Origin: Rotaria socialis
Lineage: Eukaryota > Rotifera > Eurotatoria > Philodinida > Philodinidae
Reading direction: 5' to 3'
Length of the DNA stretch: 64,000 bases
Assembly (NCBI GenBank): GCA_905331475.1
Contig: CAJNYU010003505.1
Location: 62,001 to 126,000, forward strand
Under the pieces are notes generated by a model. It worked only from the letters and a program-made list of their open reading frames with translations. It was not told where the DNA came from and ran no database searches. Both the position numbers and the translations under genes were made by a program. Shown piece by piece: positions 44,955 through 57,060 of the stretch; position 1 is the stretch's first letter, and each line of letters opens with the position of its first letter.

Positions 44955-46634
44955 TTCATATAAAATCTAAAAGTAAAAATATCGTAAATTTCTACTATAA
45001 AAATTGGTTGAACAGTAAGATTTAAGATCATCGGATGTATAGATACAATACGTTAGCACAATATAAAAAGATCATTCAATAATGAATTCTGTTGTGTTCA
45101 CTCTCTCGTGAGCCACTGTTTCTTTTTTTATATAGAAATATTGTTAGAATGATAATTTAGATGATGTTTAATAGAGATAAAAATCAGATCTTTCAAAAGC
45201 ACGTTTAACTAGAGTTTGTTATGCTCACTATGGCTTTGAAATGCTGATACATACAGTAACATTTTGGTTTTAATGGAAAAGTTGATGGGTTGTTCCTTTT
45301 TTAACTTCTTCCATTAATAGTTATCAATCTTGCTATGTAATTTATTATGACATGAACTGTAAAGTAGACGGATGTAACAAAAACGAGCTTTTATGGTCGA
45401 TTTAGCAGAGAAAAAAGGTAAACTTGTGGGTGAACTGAAATGATTTTAGGATACATAGCACGTATGCATGAGAACGAGTGATGTAATAAAAGCGTTGATT
45501 GACGTTAATATCTCTAGTAACTTGAATACTATAAGTAATTGTATGGAGAGATGATGCGTCACTAAAACTGAGAAAAAAACAGGATTCTAAACTGTCATGT
45601 GAAGAAAGTATGGTAAACTAAGTGCTTATAAAACAACAATCTTACGATAGAGTTCTATTTCACTTATATTTATTCTTCATCTATCTGTTTGAATACCAAT
45701 TCCAACAAAGTTTTATTTACATCTGGTTGTGCTACGGAGATAACTTCATCTAACAGCCACGTTAAAATATTTCAAATAAAATGAACATAATGAAAACTGG
45801 AGCGACAACTTTTTTGTTTTTTGAAAATGATTTCGTTGCTTTTTCTAAGTTGGACAATTATTAGATGCTTTTACATGATTTAAAAGGGAAAGAAAATGGC
45901 TTCTGCTAATTGCCGACCTTTTTCTGTGCAAAGTAAACACCAAACAATCAACGAAAACTTCTCTTATAGATTGTTAGCTTGTTCACTACTAGTGAAATAA
46001 AATCAACAGTGCAACGATGTGCCTCGTTTGTGTCAGACTTCGTAAAAAACAAAATATGGTTAATGTTGATTCGATGTATCAGAATTTCATATTCTATTAT
46101 TGACATCGTACTTATAAGATTGTTTTCAGCTACTTTCATACAGAAATAATCTTCATAAAAAACAGATGCGTGCACTTTGTTCGTGAAGCATTTCAATTGC
46201 TTTAATAGTTCGCTGAGTAGTCAAACATTTTTCCTTCTTTGTAGTCCTACAGTATCTATGCATTTAAACGCGCCAGAATGACCCTATATTCACTAAGAAA
46301 CCGTGAAATAACAACGAATTTGTTTCGGTTATGTAAACATCAAAATCTTTTTTTTTCTAAATTTCGCTCTATTTATTCGTGACATCCTATGTTCTTTTTA
46401 TGATTTTTAGTACATCTTTTTTCCGACGCTTACGAGATTCTGCTATCTGACTAAATCAGATGCATAGAATCACTACGCCATCCCGAGCAGCAAAATTTAT
46501 TAAAAGGTTATCATTCTTCAATTTGTTTTTATGAATATATTATTGAAACAAACAATTATCTCTTGTTTAGAATAGATCAAAATGTATTGAAATCAATATC
46601 CTTGTAGAACGATTGCTTGAAGGCAGATTGATGG
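44955..46634. other. Intergenic region, no gene seen
   Basis: AT-rich upstream region of the mucin-stalked gene. An 82-codon minus-strand frame at 45948-46196 has no signal peptide, domain or splice partner that I can see and is not called. Confidence 0.5.
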
Positions 46635-47745
46635 ATATGTTGGAGAGGAAATTAAAATCCATGGCAATTTAAAATTCCCCTAGAGGAAATTAAAATTTTA
46701 ATCTCATCTAGGGCAAATTAAAATTTTTTGTATTTTTTATATAATTTTCGATTTTTTTGAAATAGGTAAAAATGAATATTCATCTTGAGGTCTAGACAGG
46801 AATGTTTGTGTGAATGTCCATCATCTCTGTGGGTGTAGCTGTACAAAGTCAGTTTGAATGCACAATATAAGTGCGGGTGAGGGTGAGGGCTTGATTAGTA
46901 CGGGCTCACATCCTTCCACACTCACACTCACACCCACACCCATATATAAACCCACATCCACCCACACCATCACACAAACAGTACATTTTTACCTATTTCA
47001 GAAAAATCGAAAATTATATAAAAAATACAAAAAATTTTAATTTGCCCTAGGTGAGATTAAAATTTTAATTTCCCCTCCAACATATATGTCGCAGGAGAAA
47101 TTAAAATTTTAGTTTCTCCTAGGTGAACTTAAAATTTCAATTTTTACTGGATTTTTTCAAGGAAAACTTAAAATTTTAGTTTCTCCTAGAATAAACTAAA
47201 ATTTAATTTTTCCTGAATATAAAAATATCAACTTTCTTACTTTTATGTTTAAAAAATACCAAAATTAAACTAGACGTTTGAACATGGTTTCGTTTTTGAT
47301 GAATGGCATTTAGTACCACATTGGAGTTTTGCTGCTCGACAACGACAGGGACTCCCCAGGGATTTCCTTATTTTGCGGGGAGTCGTCGGGGGAGAGTGGA
47401 TTAGGGGCAGGCTTCATCATACAATAACTGTTTTATAGAAAACTTGTCTTGAAATTTGTAATTTAAACTTTCAATATGTTTATCAAGTGATTTATAAAAT
47501 TCTTCCATGAAAATAAGAGAGTGAATATCCACTTAAATGATATATGCGACGTTTATTTAGGTGTACATTTTTCTTTCATTTTGATTTTTTATCGATTCCA
47601 TTGGAGGTAAAAGATATTGTAGTTTTTCCTATAGAGGAAATAAAAATATGAAGTTGATACTCTTATATATTAAGGAATATTTAAAATTCTCCTAGAAGAA
47701 ACTAAAATTTTAATTTCTCCTGCGACATATATATTAGTTTCAAAT
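46635..47745. repeat. Nested inverted repeats built on GGAAATTAAAATTTTAATT units
   Basis: The inner hairpin has a left arm of about 46637-46772 and a right arm of about 46982-47088. The arms are nearly identical over ~100 bp (shared block TTTTTGTATTTTTTATATAA on the left) and end in ATGTTGGAG/CTCCAACAT. The outer hairpin has a left arm of about 47083-47235 and a right arm of about 47620-47740, sharing ACATATATGTCGCAGGAG and its complement. The inner loop holds a CACACC-type simple repeat (46910-46978). The outer loop holds a GC-rich patch (47340-47400) that can itself pair (GACTCCCC/GGGGAGTC). Together these look like one foldback element next to or inside another. No coding capacity. Confidence 0.6.
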
Positions 47746-47770
47746 ATTATCTAAAGATTCTCAGTAATTC

Positions 47771-48115
47771 TACATAAATATATGTGACTTCTTTTAAAAT
47801 GATAGTACAGTATTAAAACAAAGCATTATTTTTTACATTGACGAATCGATTCCATCTACCGGTATTTTTTGATAAGAAATATTTGCCATATCTATTGATG
47901 TAGAGCGAAAAAAGGAAATATATTTTATTTATCAAGCTACTTAATCAGCTTAGTAAATAGTTAAGCAGCACGATTATTATTTTTAAAGTATCTCATTTTA
48001 GCCGCTTTCTTCTTGATAAGACTGACATTTAGTTTCATTTGAGATGTCAGATTGATCAATGGTGATGTGAAAATATTTAAACTGACATACACCTGAACAA
48101 GTATGACAACAAAAG
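47771..48115 (+). repeat. Dispersed duplicate block, copy A
   Basis: This block is related over about 340 bp to 57061-57440 on the same strand. Shared stretches include ATGATAGTACA.TATTAAAACA, ATCAGCTTAGTAAATA, CACGATTATTAT and AAAGTATCTCATTT. The copies differ at many positions, so the duplication is not recent. It has no open frame. It may be a shared piece of an old segmental duplication or a repeat family. Confidence 0.6.
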
Positions 48116-48254
48116 ACGGCATTGAAGATAATTCTCTATGACGTTCGGTATTCTATAGAAATCACGCATCATTTCGCTAACTATCAATCAATCAATGGCT
48201 GAAGTATGAGAAAAAACACAGAATGAAAGAAACAGAAACGATTAATAGCTTATA

Positions 48255-49177
48255 CCGGGCGTTGCAAAAGTTTTTCGACATTCTCTGTTTTGCATGGATC
48301 TCTTTTCAGGAACATGACAGAACATCGGTCTTTCTTTCAGAAGATGCGCCGTCGAATTCTCTACAAACGTCTATTTGCCTTAGTTTAGAACAACATAAGT
48401 GAACCTTTTTATAGGTTGAATAGTATGATTGTGTGAAATCATCGTGTATCCCACACATTTTTTTAGTAATTTATTCTTTTCGTGGAAGTTAATGTTCAAT
48501 TCTTAAAACATTTTATACTGCTACACAGCTCTGAAAATCCTCTGCCGGTTGCTTACATATATGCAGTTGTTTACATTTATTTCTTCGGTTAGATGCATGG
48601 TCATATTTTGAAAATAGCGTGATTTTCATGTCTGATTTCTTTGTTGCAAAAAAGCATTTTAGAATTACTTCTTATCACGAAACTGTTTTCATTATTTTGG
48701 CAGTATTTTATGGGAAATTAATTTTTCTTTCTATGTGCAGTCAAAAAAAACGCGTGAAAAACAATTCAACTGAAGGAAGAATTCGAATGATGTCAGGAAA
48801 GTCATTTTTATTCTAACAGCTCAAGCAGCTCATACTTTTTAGAAAAATATAGGTGCCGTCAAACACTTACAAATAATTGTAAAAGATCATTCCATACGCA
48901 CTTCAACTACAACGAGAGTGTCTTATGTGTCTGGTTGCAACGAGGAAAAAAGTGTTGGAAAAACAGAAAAAAAATATGTGGGACATAGGATCATTTCACG
49001 CAATCATGCAATGCGACCTATAACAAGGTTTAGTTATATTGTTCTAAAATAAGGCGAATAGAAGTTTGCAGAGAATTTGACGGCGCATCTTTTGAAAGAA
49101 AGACCAACGTTTTGTCATGTTCCTGAAAAGAAATAATTGCAAAACAAAGAATGCCGCAAAACTTTTGCAACACCCAG
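48255..49177. mobile_element. Non-autonomous mariner-like element with ~215-bp TIRs
   Basis: The ends are inverted copies over about 215 bp (48255-48465 and 48967-49177) at roughly 80 percent identity by eye. The tips read CCGGGCGTTGCAAAAGTTTT and CTGGGTGTTGCAAAAGTTTT, with TA on both sides (48253-48254 and 49178-49179). The GTTGCAAAAGTTTT tip and TA duplication fit the Tc1/mariner group. The ~500 bp between the arms has no transposase, so the copy depends on an enzyme from elsewhere. Arm divergence suggests middle age. Confidence 0.75.
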
Positions 49178-49179
49178 TA

Positions 49180-50536
49180 TCATTATTGTTATTTGTTCAT
49201 GTATAAGATTCCGATGATTCATGGTTACAATGTGTCTACTGAAATCATATTTATGATTTTAAGAAGCTGCTGGGAACTTTTGTTTTGTTAATTCAAAGGA
49301 TCAGTTCAATTTTTCTTATCAAAGATACAAAGATGAACTGAAATATGTTCAATCTATGTTTACTGTTTTAGTAACGTGCGAATTGCTTTAAAAAGATACA
49401 CGACATTGATACAGACTATCACAAGTAATTTAGATAATCTCGAGAGCAAAACATTATCAAATATCGGTATCGAATTGATGTGACTTATTACTCAAAACTC
49501 TCGGCGTAGATTTATTTCGAGTATCAATATTGTACCGATAAGATAGATTTGCAAGGAATTTAATGTGTTTTTTAAACTTTCGAATAATTAAAATCATGAC
49601 AACAGCGAAAGTTCCATGTGATTTTCTCGATTCATGCTAATAATTACAACCAAAGAATCAGGCGATTTTGACTATCAAAAGGGAAAATACTTGTTCATTT
49701 TGTGTTTGATGGACGCTTCGATAGGTAGTTTTACTGAAGAGAAACACATCAATTTCTTTGATTTTTTTCTTCTCTAGCCCTCTGTAGAGGTCACTGCACT
49801 GATCACATTAATGGGCAAAAAACAAATTCAAAATATAGGACAACCGTAAATACTGCTAAGCAAAAGTTGTACATAGTTTCTGATTCGTTATTTATTAATC
49901 AAGAATTTCAATATAAACAAATCAATTCGTTTATTTTCATAGTAATATGCTGCACCAAAAAAGAAAAGAAGAAGAAAAATTCAACATCATCTATAAGAAA
50001 ACGAATCGTAATCATTGGGGCATTTATAGTCAGGATACAATTATGTTTTGTTTTGTTTTGCTGAATACGATAGTGATTAGAAAAATGCAAGGCTGAAATT
50101 GAAATTATATAATATTTGGCTCCAAATATGTATAGCGATGATAGGATTTTCGTAGTTGTGAATTGACTTGTGACTTTGTTTCTCATCAGCGATTCATTCA
50201 TCGCAAGACATTCTGTATTCGAATAAAAACCAAATATCGTTTAGTTATTCTTGTTTCGTATCTACAGCATTAATCTTTCCCATGATTTTACTGTTCGCGA
50301 ATACCAAATAGAAAAATCATGCCTATTTCAATTAATATAAAGAGAAAATATCGTCACGAAGACGAGAAAAAAGAATTCAACTGCAAGTTAAGAGAATTAG
50401 TAACCATCACCAAACGCTTATTTAGTGTGTTAAAATTAGTATTAAATAGTAACAGACGCATAATAAAGAAATCATCTTTGTGTTCAGTTTTTTTTTAATT
50501 GTTCGCAGATACTGAAGCCATAGTAGCTGATCGAGT
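49180..50536. other. Intergenic region, no gene seen
   Basis: AT-rich sequence between the mariner-like element and the 3' end of the small membrane-protein gene. Nothing recognised; overlapping frames at 49867-50201 on both strands lack features. Confidence 0.5.
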
Positions 50537-51437
50537 CTATGCAATAATTATTCCGGTAGGCCACACACCAGTAAAAGCTATAGTACCAAAAACAAAACGA
50601 ATAGTTATACAATTATGTCATACTCAGATAATATTACCAGTAGAAGTGATACTGGATACTATGAACTTTATGGATTGGGTCCCATTGTAGGCGAATGTTG
50701 ATGGGAATTCCAGGTTAATCCATTGGTTAATGTATGCTTGTGCACGACACCGTGGACATCGATAGTAATTAATTATTGCTTTCATAAATAGCTTCGCACT
50801 TCCACTCTGGCGACGCAAACGACTATTTAACATGGAATATTAGGGAAATAAAGTTTAAATAAAAATAATCTGTCAGAGTTATTTACCTATGAACATACCA
50901 AGATCGTCGACGTCTACCCGATGATTGTAAAGCAAATGTACACGATATTGGGATCAGTGATCCTAGTGGAATACCGACTTTACTTTCCAACTAGAAAGAA
51001 ATCCGTAGATCGAACTTTAGAGTTTACTGTCTTACCGAATTGCTAATCGTAGTGCATGTCCCTGCTGTTGTTATGCCATACTCTGTAATAGTTGACAATG
51101 GATTCAATGTAAAGTATCTTATTGAAGTGGTGACTAAATCTTCAATAGGAAATTATTATCATGAAACTGTCGTCATCGCGTATGAAATCAGGTCATTTTT
51201 TCAAATATATTTTTACTTACTATCTATAGTTTTATTTGGTACATAGACTGGAATAAGAGCAAGAATGATTGTCGCCGCTACCATGAGTAGTAATAAACCC
51301 AAACAACAGATGGCCAGCATTGGGATAGTAGGCATATATCGACTATAGACAGAAGTAAATCAATTTTGAACATAAAAGAATTCTATTTACCTGCTTCCGC
51401 CTTTATCAACGGCTGGTGCTACTGGTGTTGCCAACAT
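50537..51437 (-). CDS. Orphan single-pass membrane protein, RRRR/CPRC family, copy 1
   Basis: Six exons, 51437-51391, 51342-51221, 51139-51036, 50990-50887, 50822-50638 and 50577-50537, join in frame to 200 aa. A short N-terminus (APAVDKGGS) precedes one transmembrane helix (MLAICCLGLLLLMVAATIIL, then ALIPVYVP). The rest is probably extracellular (type II). It contains a furin-like GRRRRSW, a second basic site (RLRRQ) and a YRCPRCR motif followed by a Trp (NQW), reminiscent of half a zinc ribbon. Intron positions and phases match the gene at 62637-63603, apart from a small shift at the fourth donor. The last exon differs: it encodes a short hydrophobic end instead of a Ser/Thr tail. I recognise no known family; function unknown. 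Confidence 0.7.
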
Positions 51438-52524
51438 TCGTATTCCTAATATATGCAAACTAACTTGGCTGATGCGAAAATCAGACTAATGAGTTTATTT
51501 CGCTCTAGAGTATATATATATATACCCTCCCCGTTTCTTCTGAGTTATTTTTTGCGTACTTAGTTACAGGACCTTGGCCATGAAGTTTATTTTCTTTTAC
51601 GAGACAACATACGTATACTTGTAAACCGAGTGATCTATTAGTGATCGATTATTTCAAAACAGTAATGTTTTACCTCTCAGCATGAAAAAAAGAAGATTTT
51701 ATCGAAATTTATGGCTTCATCTTGTTCACATTAAGAGTAGTACTGTTATATCGGCGTTTAATAAAGCTTTTCGATCTTTTACTTGTTATTCATATGTATG
51801 TGTCTGTATGTATGAGAACATGAAGAACTGCTCGCAACCAGCCTAAAAAAGAAAATTTCTTGTTGGCAATGTTTCGTCCATGGAAAATGCGATGTTGAAG
51901 CTTCTTCCTTGTAGAAAAGACCGATTTGCTTATAATAATTCTAGAATCGTATGTCGAAATTCGTAGAACATAATTCGATTTCAATGGTACTTTTTATATT
52001 AGGGATTCTGTTTTTAATTCAAAACTTTTCGTAATAATCGACTTCGAAGTGAATATGTGACCTTGAGAAAAAAATTTATGGAATGTTTAGTAGTCCCAGA
52101 TTAGAAATAACTGAAATCGACAGAAAAAGCAAACGGGAGTATTTTGAAATTTTGTCAAAATCGAATTTTTTTGAAATAAAATTCTGTTGCAGCCTAATTT
52201 ATTAAAATCTCGAAGAAATCGAAACAGTCAGTGAAATCAGTGTCCGCTGTTGTGATGTTCATTGTTCATAGATGATATTACTCGCTAACTTTAAATTCTG
52301 AAAAACTTTTAACTGGAAAGATTTGGATTCTTAATAGATGTTAAGGTATAGTTACAATTGATATAAGGGCTTATTAAAACGAATGGCGTGTAATTAAATG
52401 TCTAGAGTACGCACACATGCACAAACATTTGTTTGTAACACGTTACTGATAATAGATTTGAGTTTTGATTCGATTATAAAACAACGTATCTTCAGATGCA
52501 ATTGCATCACCAATAGGGACTTGC
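51438..52524. other. Intergenic region, no gene seen
   Basis: Upstream region of the minus-strand orphan gene, including its presumed promoter, with a TA-rich microsatellite near 51511-51526. No other feature recognised. Confidence 0.5.
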
Positions 52525-52765
52525 ATGTTTTTGTGTACTCAAAAAAACTGAGTACACTCTAGATTCGGTCAGTGTCCGTCCGACCGTTAACACAACAACC
52601 TTTTGGTGGGAATCAGCTGTCACTATCGTAGAACTAAGTATTTCCTACGAAAAAAAAGAATTGCCTGGGGGGGCGGCCCACAGGGATTTTTTCAAGAAAA
52701 ACGTTTTTTCTTAGAATTATTCACAACATATATAGATCGACTCAGTTTTTGCAGTACACATAACA
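52525..52765 (+). repeat. Second copy of the RAD51-intron repeat
   Basis: The element starts with the same hairpin (GTGTACTC...GAGTACAC) and CGGTCAGTGT block as the repeat in RAD51 intron 2. From about 52667 it again matches (ACAGGGATTTTT, TTCTTAGAATTATTCACAAC, ATCGACTCAG). Between the two blocks sits one arm of the perfect 78-bp inverted repeat described separately. The family therefore has conserved ends and a variable middle. Confidence 0.6.
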
Positions 52766-53287
52766 ATCGGATGCGAATCCGATGTTTCCTCATTTATTTA
52801 ATTTTTGTATACGAACTTCACGAATGCTAATACTGTTATGTTACCAAATAAAACAGTTTTTTTTTTTCAAATAGTTTCAAAAGTCCACCATTCATTGGTA
52901 GACAGTAGAATAAATTACTGTACATGCAATTAAAGAAATGACGACTGAAACATAACGAAATATATATCGCTAATCTAAACAAGTGATCTATAGCGATGAA
53001 ATATTAATAGTATCTATTCGTTTATCTTCCTTTACATCGCAAAAATAATTAAGAAAATTCTGCAATAAAAAAAACGTCATTACCGTTAATGTCTTAGTCA
53101 TCGTCGTATGTTTAATATGTATGATCGATGACACGACACAAGGCAATTTTATATTAGCTTCATTGTCAAGAACTTTTCTAAAATTTATTTTAATAGCAAA
53201 TTATTTACTAGGCAATTCTTTTTTTTCGTAGGAAATACTTAGTTCTACGATAGTGACAGCTGATTCCCACCAAAAGGTTGTTGTGTT
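52589..53287. repeat. Perfect 78-bp inverted repeat with 543-bp spacer
   Basis: 52589-52666 and 53210-53287 are exact reverse complements over 78 bp, including a run of eight A/T. The arms begin AACACAACAACCTTTTGGTG and end AAGAATTGCCT. The spacer contains the tail of the RAD51-intron repeat and otherwise plain AT-rich sequence. Exact identity in noncoding DNA points to a recent event, such as template switching, insertion of a foldback element or hairpin copying, or to ongoing correction between arms. Confidence 0.8.
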
Positions 53288-54431
53288 CACAAAGACAACA
53301 CATTGAGTTATGATATTTCAGACTTTCATAATCTGCTAAAATGTCTTCATCATCGGCTATTAGATGAAATACGATTACAAAATGTTCGATATATGTCTAC
53401 AAGTATTAAAAACGATATTACAACTTTGTATTAGAATTCTGAAAAACTCTTAAACAAACAAGTGATTATTTCAATAAGTTTTCAATATGTGTGAAAATAT
53501 ATTACTCCCTGAAAAGTACAATATCAGTGATCATTGTTCTATCGATAAGAAATTCTCGTTTTCTCAGGCCCTCAAGATTGCTCATATTAACACAGTTTCT
53601 TACTGAAAATGGGACGCTACAGGAAAATAAATCCTTTCATATTTATTTATAAATTTAATACGGCGGAAGTCATTGATGTGCACCATTGCAAAATAATCTA
53701 TAGCTGCAGCCTGCAGGCTTGATCTTACTGATAAAAATGCTGAATAATGACAAACTATTATCAAAATCATTGTAAATCAACTAAAGCCTTCTCAGCTAAA
53801 AGGTTTCGAGTTAAAATGAAAACAAGTGTGCACGTAAGAAATTAAAAAGAAATATTTGTTTTTGTCCATGATAAAACAAAAATACAAGACTCTAGCAATG
53901 ATTCGCGACTATATCACCGAAGATGCCACATGGCTTGAGAAAGCCACTAGCAGCGTTTTCTAAATTTTATCGATTCATACCGAATGATCCAGCGAAAACC
54001 AAAGCAGCCAATTACTGAAAATTTCCTCAAAACCAACTAAATGCGATTAATATTCAACAGGGAAGAAGTTATCTTCTGATGAGAAACAAAAAACAATTGC
54101 AAATAATTCACAGTTGTTTACTTATGTAAAAACAAAGTTTTAGTTTTGTTTTCTGATTATTAAAAAAAATTCAGAATTATTTCATAATATAAAAAAATGA
54201 TACATTTGAAGAAGAATTATAATAAGGAAAGTTCGGTGTTTTTCAACGATATAAATCGTCATCGATCACAATTTATCGTAGGAAACATATTTCGTACAGC
54301 CTTCTTCTTGTCATTAATCATATTGATTAACCATAAATAATCGTTGTGTTAAAATAGATTTGTTTAAAAGAAAATAGACATAAACAACGTTGAACGATAT
54401 CTGACTTTCATTTGTTCATGTTAAAAATAAA
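53288..54431. other. Intergenic region, no gene seen
   Basis: AT-rich sequence without open frames or folded elements that I can support. Confidence 0.5.
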
Positions 54432-54680
54432 TCATAGATTATTATCGATCCAATGAATGACTTGTGAAACTAAATTGGAAATGCCAAGTGAATCGTAACT
54501 GCCGCCAAAATGACTATTATAGTGAGCATTTGGAAAAAATCCTGTGGAATAAGGTTGCCTTTGAATGCAATCATAACCCGAATAATAGTCGTAAGCAGAT
54601 TCAGCCACATAATGATTCATAGCGTTTGCAACTCTATGAAAATGGTTTAATGTATAAGGATCCATAACTGATCTTTGCAT
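54432..54680 (-). CDS. Small Tyr/Asn/His-rich protein, unrecognised
   Basis: An 82-codon frame starts with ATG at 54680 and encodes a Tyr-, Asn- and His-rich peptide (YVAESAYDYYSGYDCIQRQP, GFFPNAHYNSHFGGSYDSLG). It ends in a short amphipathic helix (LVSQVIHWIDNNL) before TGA. The frame is open upstream of the ATG, where an acceptor-like GTTGTTAG lies near 54699, so this may be the last exon of a longer gene. Codon choice and composition differ from chance AT-rich frames nearby. No family is recognised. Confidence 0.35.
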   Translation of the reverse strand: MQRSVMDPYTLNHFHRVANAMNHYVAESAYDYYSGYDCIQRQPYSTGFFPNAHYNSHFGGSYDSLGISNLVSQVIHWIDNNL

Positions 54681-54739
54681 CGTTGAATGGTATAAAGTAG
54701 TACTAACAACCAAAGTATAAAATATGTACACCAACGGTT

Positions 54740-57060
54740 ACATTTATATCCAATTTGAGTAGGAAGTATTAGTCATAAAAATACCACAAGTTATATTGCA
54801 GGATATACTAGACGCGATCAATTAAGAGTGCTTGATGATTCGTTGTCGCCCAACCAATGGTTAGTTTCGTACGAAAAAAATATCTATCTATTATTTATTG
54901 TCATGTCCTGAAAAAGAATAAAGAAGTCATGCATCGATATATAAAATTTACACGTAGTCATGTTTGTTGGCAAAAAGCAAATGATATCCAGTCAAAAAAA
55001 CTTACCAACATTTGCATTGTCTACTGTGTTTGTTATAAAACATGATTGTAAACAAAGAAACAACCATTTTTCGTCGAATGCATGACTTACCGTGTTGTTA
55101 ACGGGTGATATGATTTTTCATGTACAATAATTGCGTCTCTAAATATTTTCTATTGTGCTCGAAAAACGATTGAATCCAAAGTAATACGTAAAATCTTGTA
55201 TTCAACATATGCATTGAAATATTTCTTCAAGAATATATTATACAATGAACTTTTATCGTCAAACATAAGTTTTGCGATAAATATCGATGAGCATGACTTT
55301 AACAAAAACAAATTTTCATTATTTGTTTCATCACGAAAGATACAATCTATTTTTTATCGAAATATATATATTATATATTTATAATGATCATGGAAAGGCC
55401 ATTTATCTTATTTAGATATGGGTTTTGAATATCACTGATAGGTATCTCTCCTGTTCGATTTTCGGTGTATCTATTTACAGACGATGCCTATTGATTGTCA
55501 ATAGCGATAGTAAATGTTTTTGTTGTGATAATGAAAAAATAAAATTACACTAATGTTATGTTTCGAGCATTTAATTACATCTCAGAAAAATTTTATATTT
55601 TATTAGACTTCACACAACAATATAAGGCCTACTAATTGTATAGTCGAATAGAATTATTCGAATATTTTCGGATTTCCTCAGTTCTAAATCAAAATATTAC
55701 TTTCATAAAATTCAATATTTCATCTTTTTTAAGACTAACGTTTGAGCATTCATTCTGAACTCTTCTTCGGATGTTAAGTGTAAAAGCAGAGTTCTTTCGG
55801 AAATCTTTTATCATATGCTAAAAAGTTCAGATCAAATATATGTTTGCCGCATAATCGAAGGTTTACTTGAATATCTATATCTATATATATTTATTTTTCT
55901 GCATACATAACGAAAAAGAGAGCAACAATTTTTGATTCTATGGCTGAGCGGCGATTCGACCTATATTTCCTCTATTTTCAAAAACGTCCTATTTTTGTTC
56001 TATATTTTAATGAAAATTCCTATTTTTCCTATATTTTATCGAATAAAGTAGGAAATTTCCAAAAACCTCTTAATTTTGCTATTGCCTTTAGACGAAAAAA
56101 AACTTTTAATGTGTATAACCATGTGTTTTGAACAGATTCTTGCATTATAGTGAAATTTGTTTTAAATAGTATTTTTCCTTTCATCTATTTAGTGGGCTGA
56201 TTGAGAAATTGTTTAATACTAAGTACAAAATACAAAATAGTTCAAAAGAAAAAAACATTCACAAAATGATCATGTACTAGTTTCAGGTTTTTAGTGAGGT
56301 TTTAGTTAGATATAAAAGCTGTATGTATATACCCCTGGAAAAAATAAGTTTCACTCTGTATTTTGAAGATACTGTTACCAAAAGAACATATTTTTTTAAA
56401 AGGAACGACATCTTCTGAAAGCTCGTGAAATTTTACACCATCCTGTGTATATGCATTTTGATTTACACTTATTTATTACCAGAAAAAATTGATTTATGAT
56501 AAAATACAAAATAAACTTGTGGAAAATAATAAGCAATACATGCTGATTATCAGGACAATAAAATTAGGTTGAGATTTTTTGGAGAGTCATGTCCGTAATC
56601 TGAAACGTCTCCTTTAATTTATGAGAATAGTATTTGTCTTTTTCATGTATTTGTTTTTTCAAAGCTTATGATCTACTTTACTGTTATTTATCGATTTGTG
56701 AAAAACTTTTATAATGATCCTCGAATTAGCGACTTATTTCCGTAGAAAAAATTACATAAGGATCTTGGCTACAGTTGAACTGTTTATAACACCTTCATTA
56801 AAATGATTTTCGAGCAGGACAGTTAAAAAACAGCAAAACAATTCAACAGAAACTATGAATAAAACATCCTATATTTTTGACAACCTTGATCCTCTAAGGA
56901 TTCCTATATTTTTAAACAAGTGCAATGGGAGGCCAGTTCTATGGAAAAAAAAACTTATGATCAAATGCATATAGCATACACTATTAACCAACTAATGAAA
57001 GATGATTCATCTGTTTTTCTTTCTAAAATGTAACTTGCATATATTTTTAATTTAAAACCC
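54740..57060. other. Intergenic region, no gene seen
   Basis: Long AT-rich stretch with only short, unconvincing frames. Near 55941-55960 and 56860-56950 there are short TCCTATATTTTT-type segments in opposite orientations that might be eroded ends of an old element; the match is too weak to call. Confidence 0.4.

Noticed and set aside
45948-46196. 82-codon minus-strand frame
   Set aside because: No recognisable domain, signal peptide or conserved neighbour. Length is within chance for the number of frames examined.
55941-55965. Box A-like GGCTGAGCGG followed by GATTCGACC
   Set aside because: The two motifs are far too close for a tRNA or SINE promoter, and no tRNA fold is possible.
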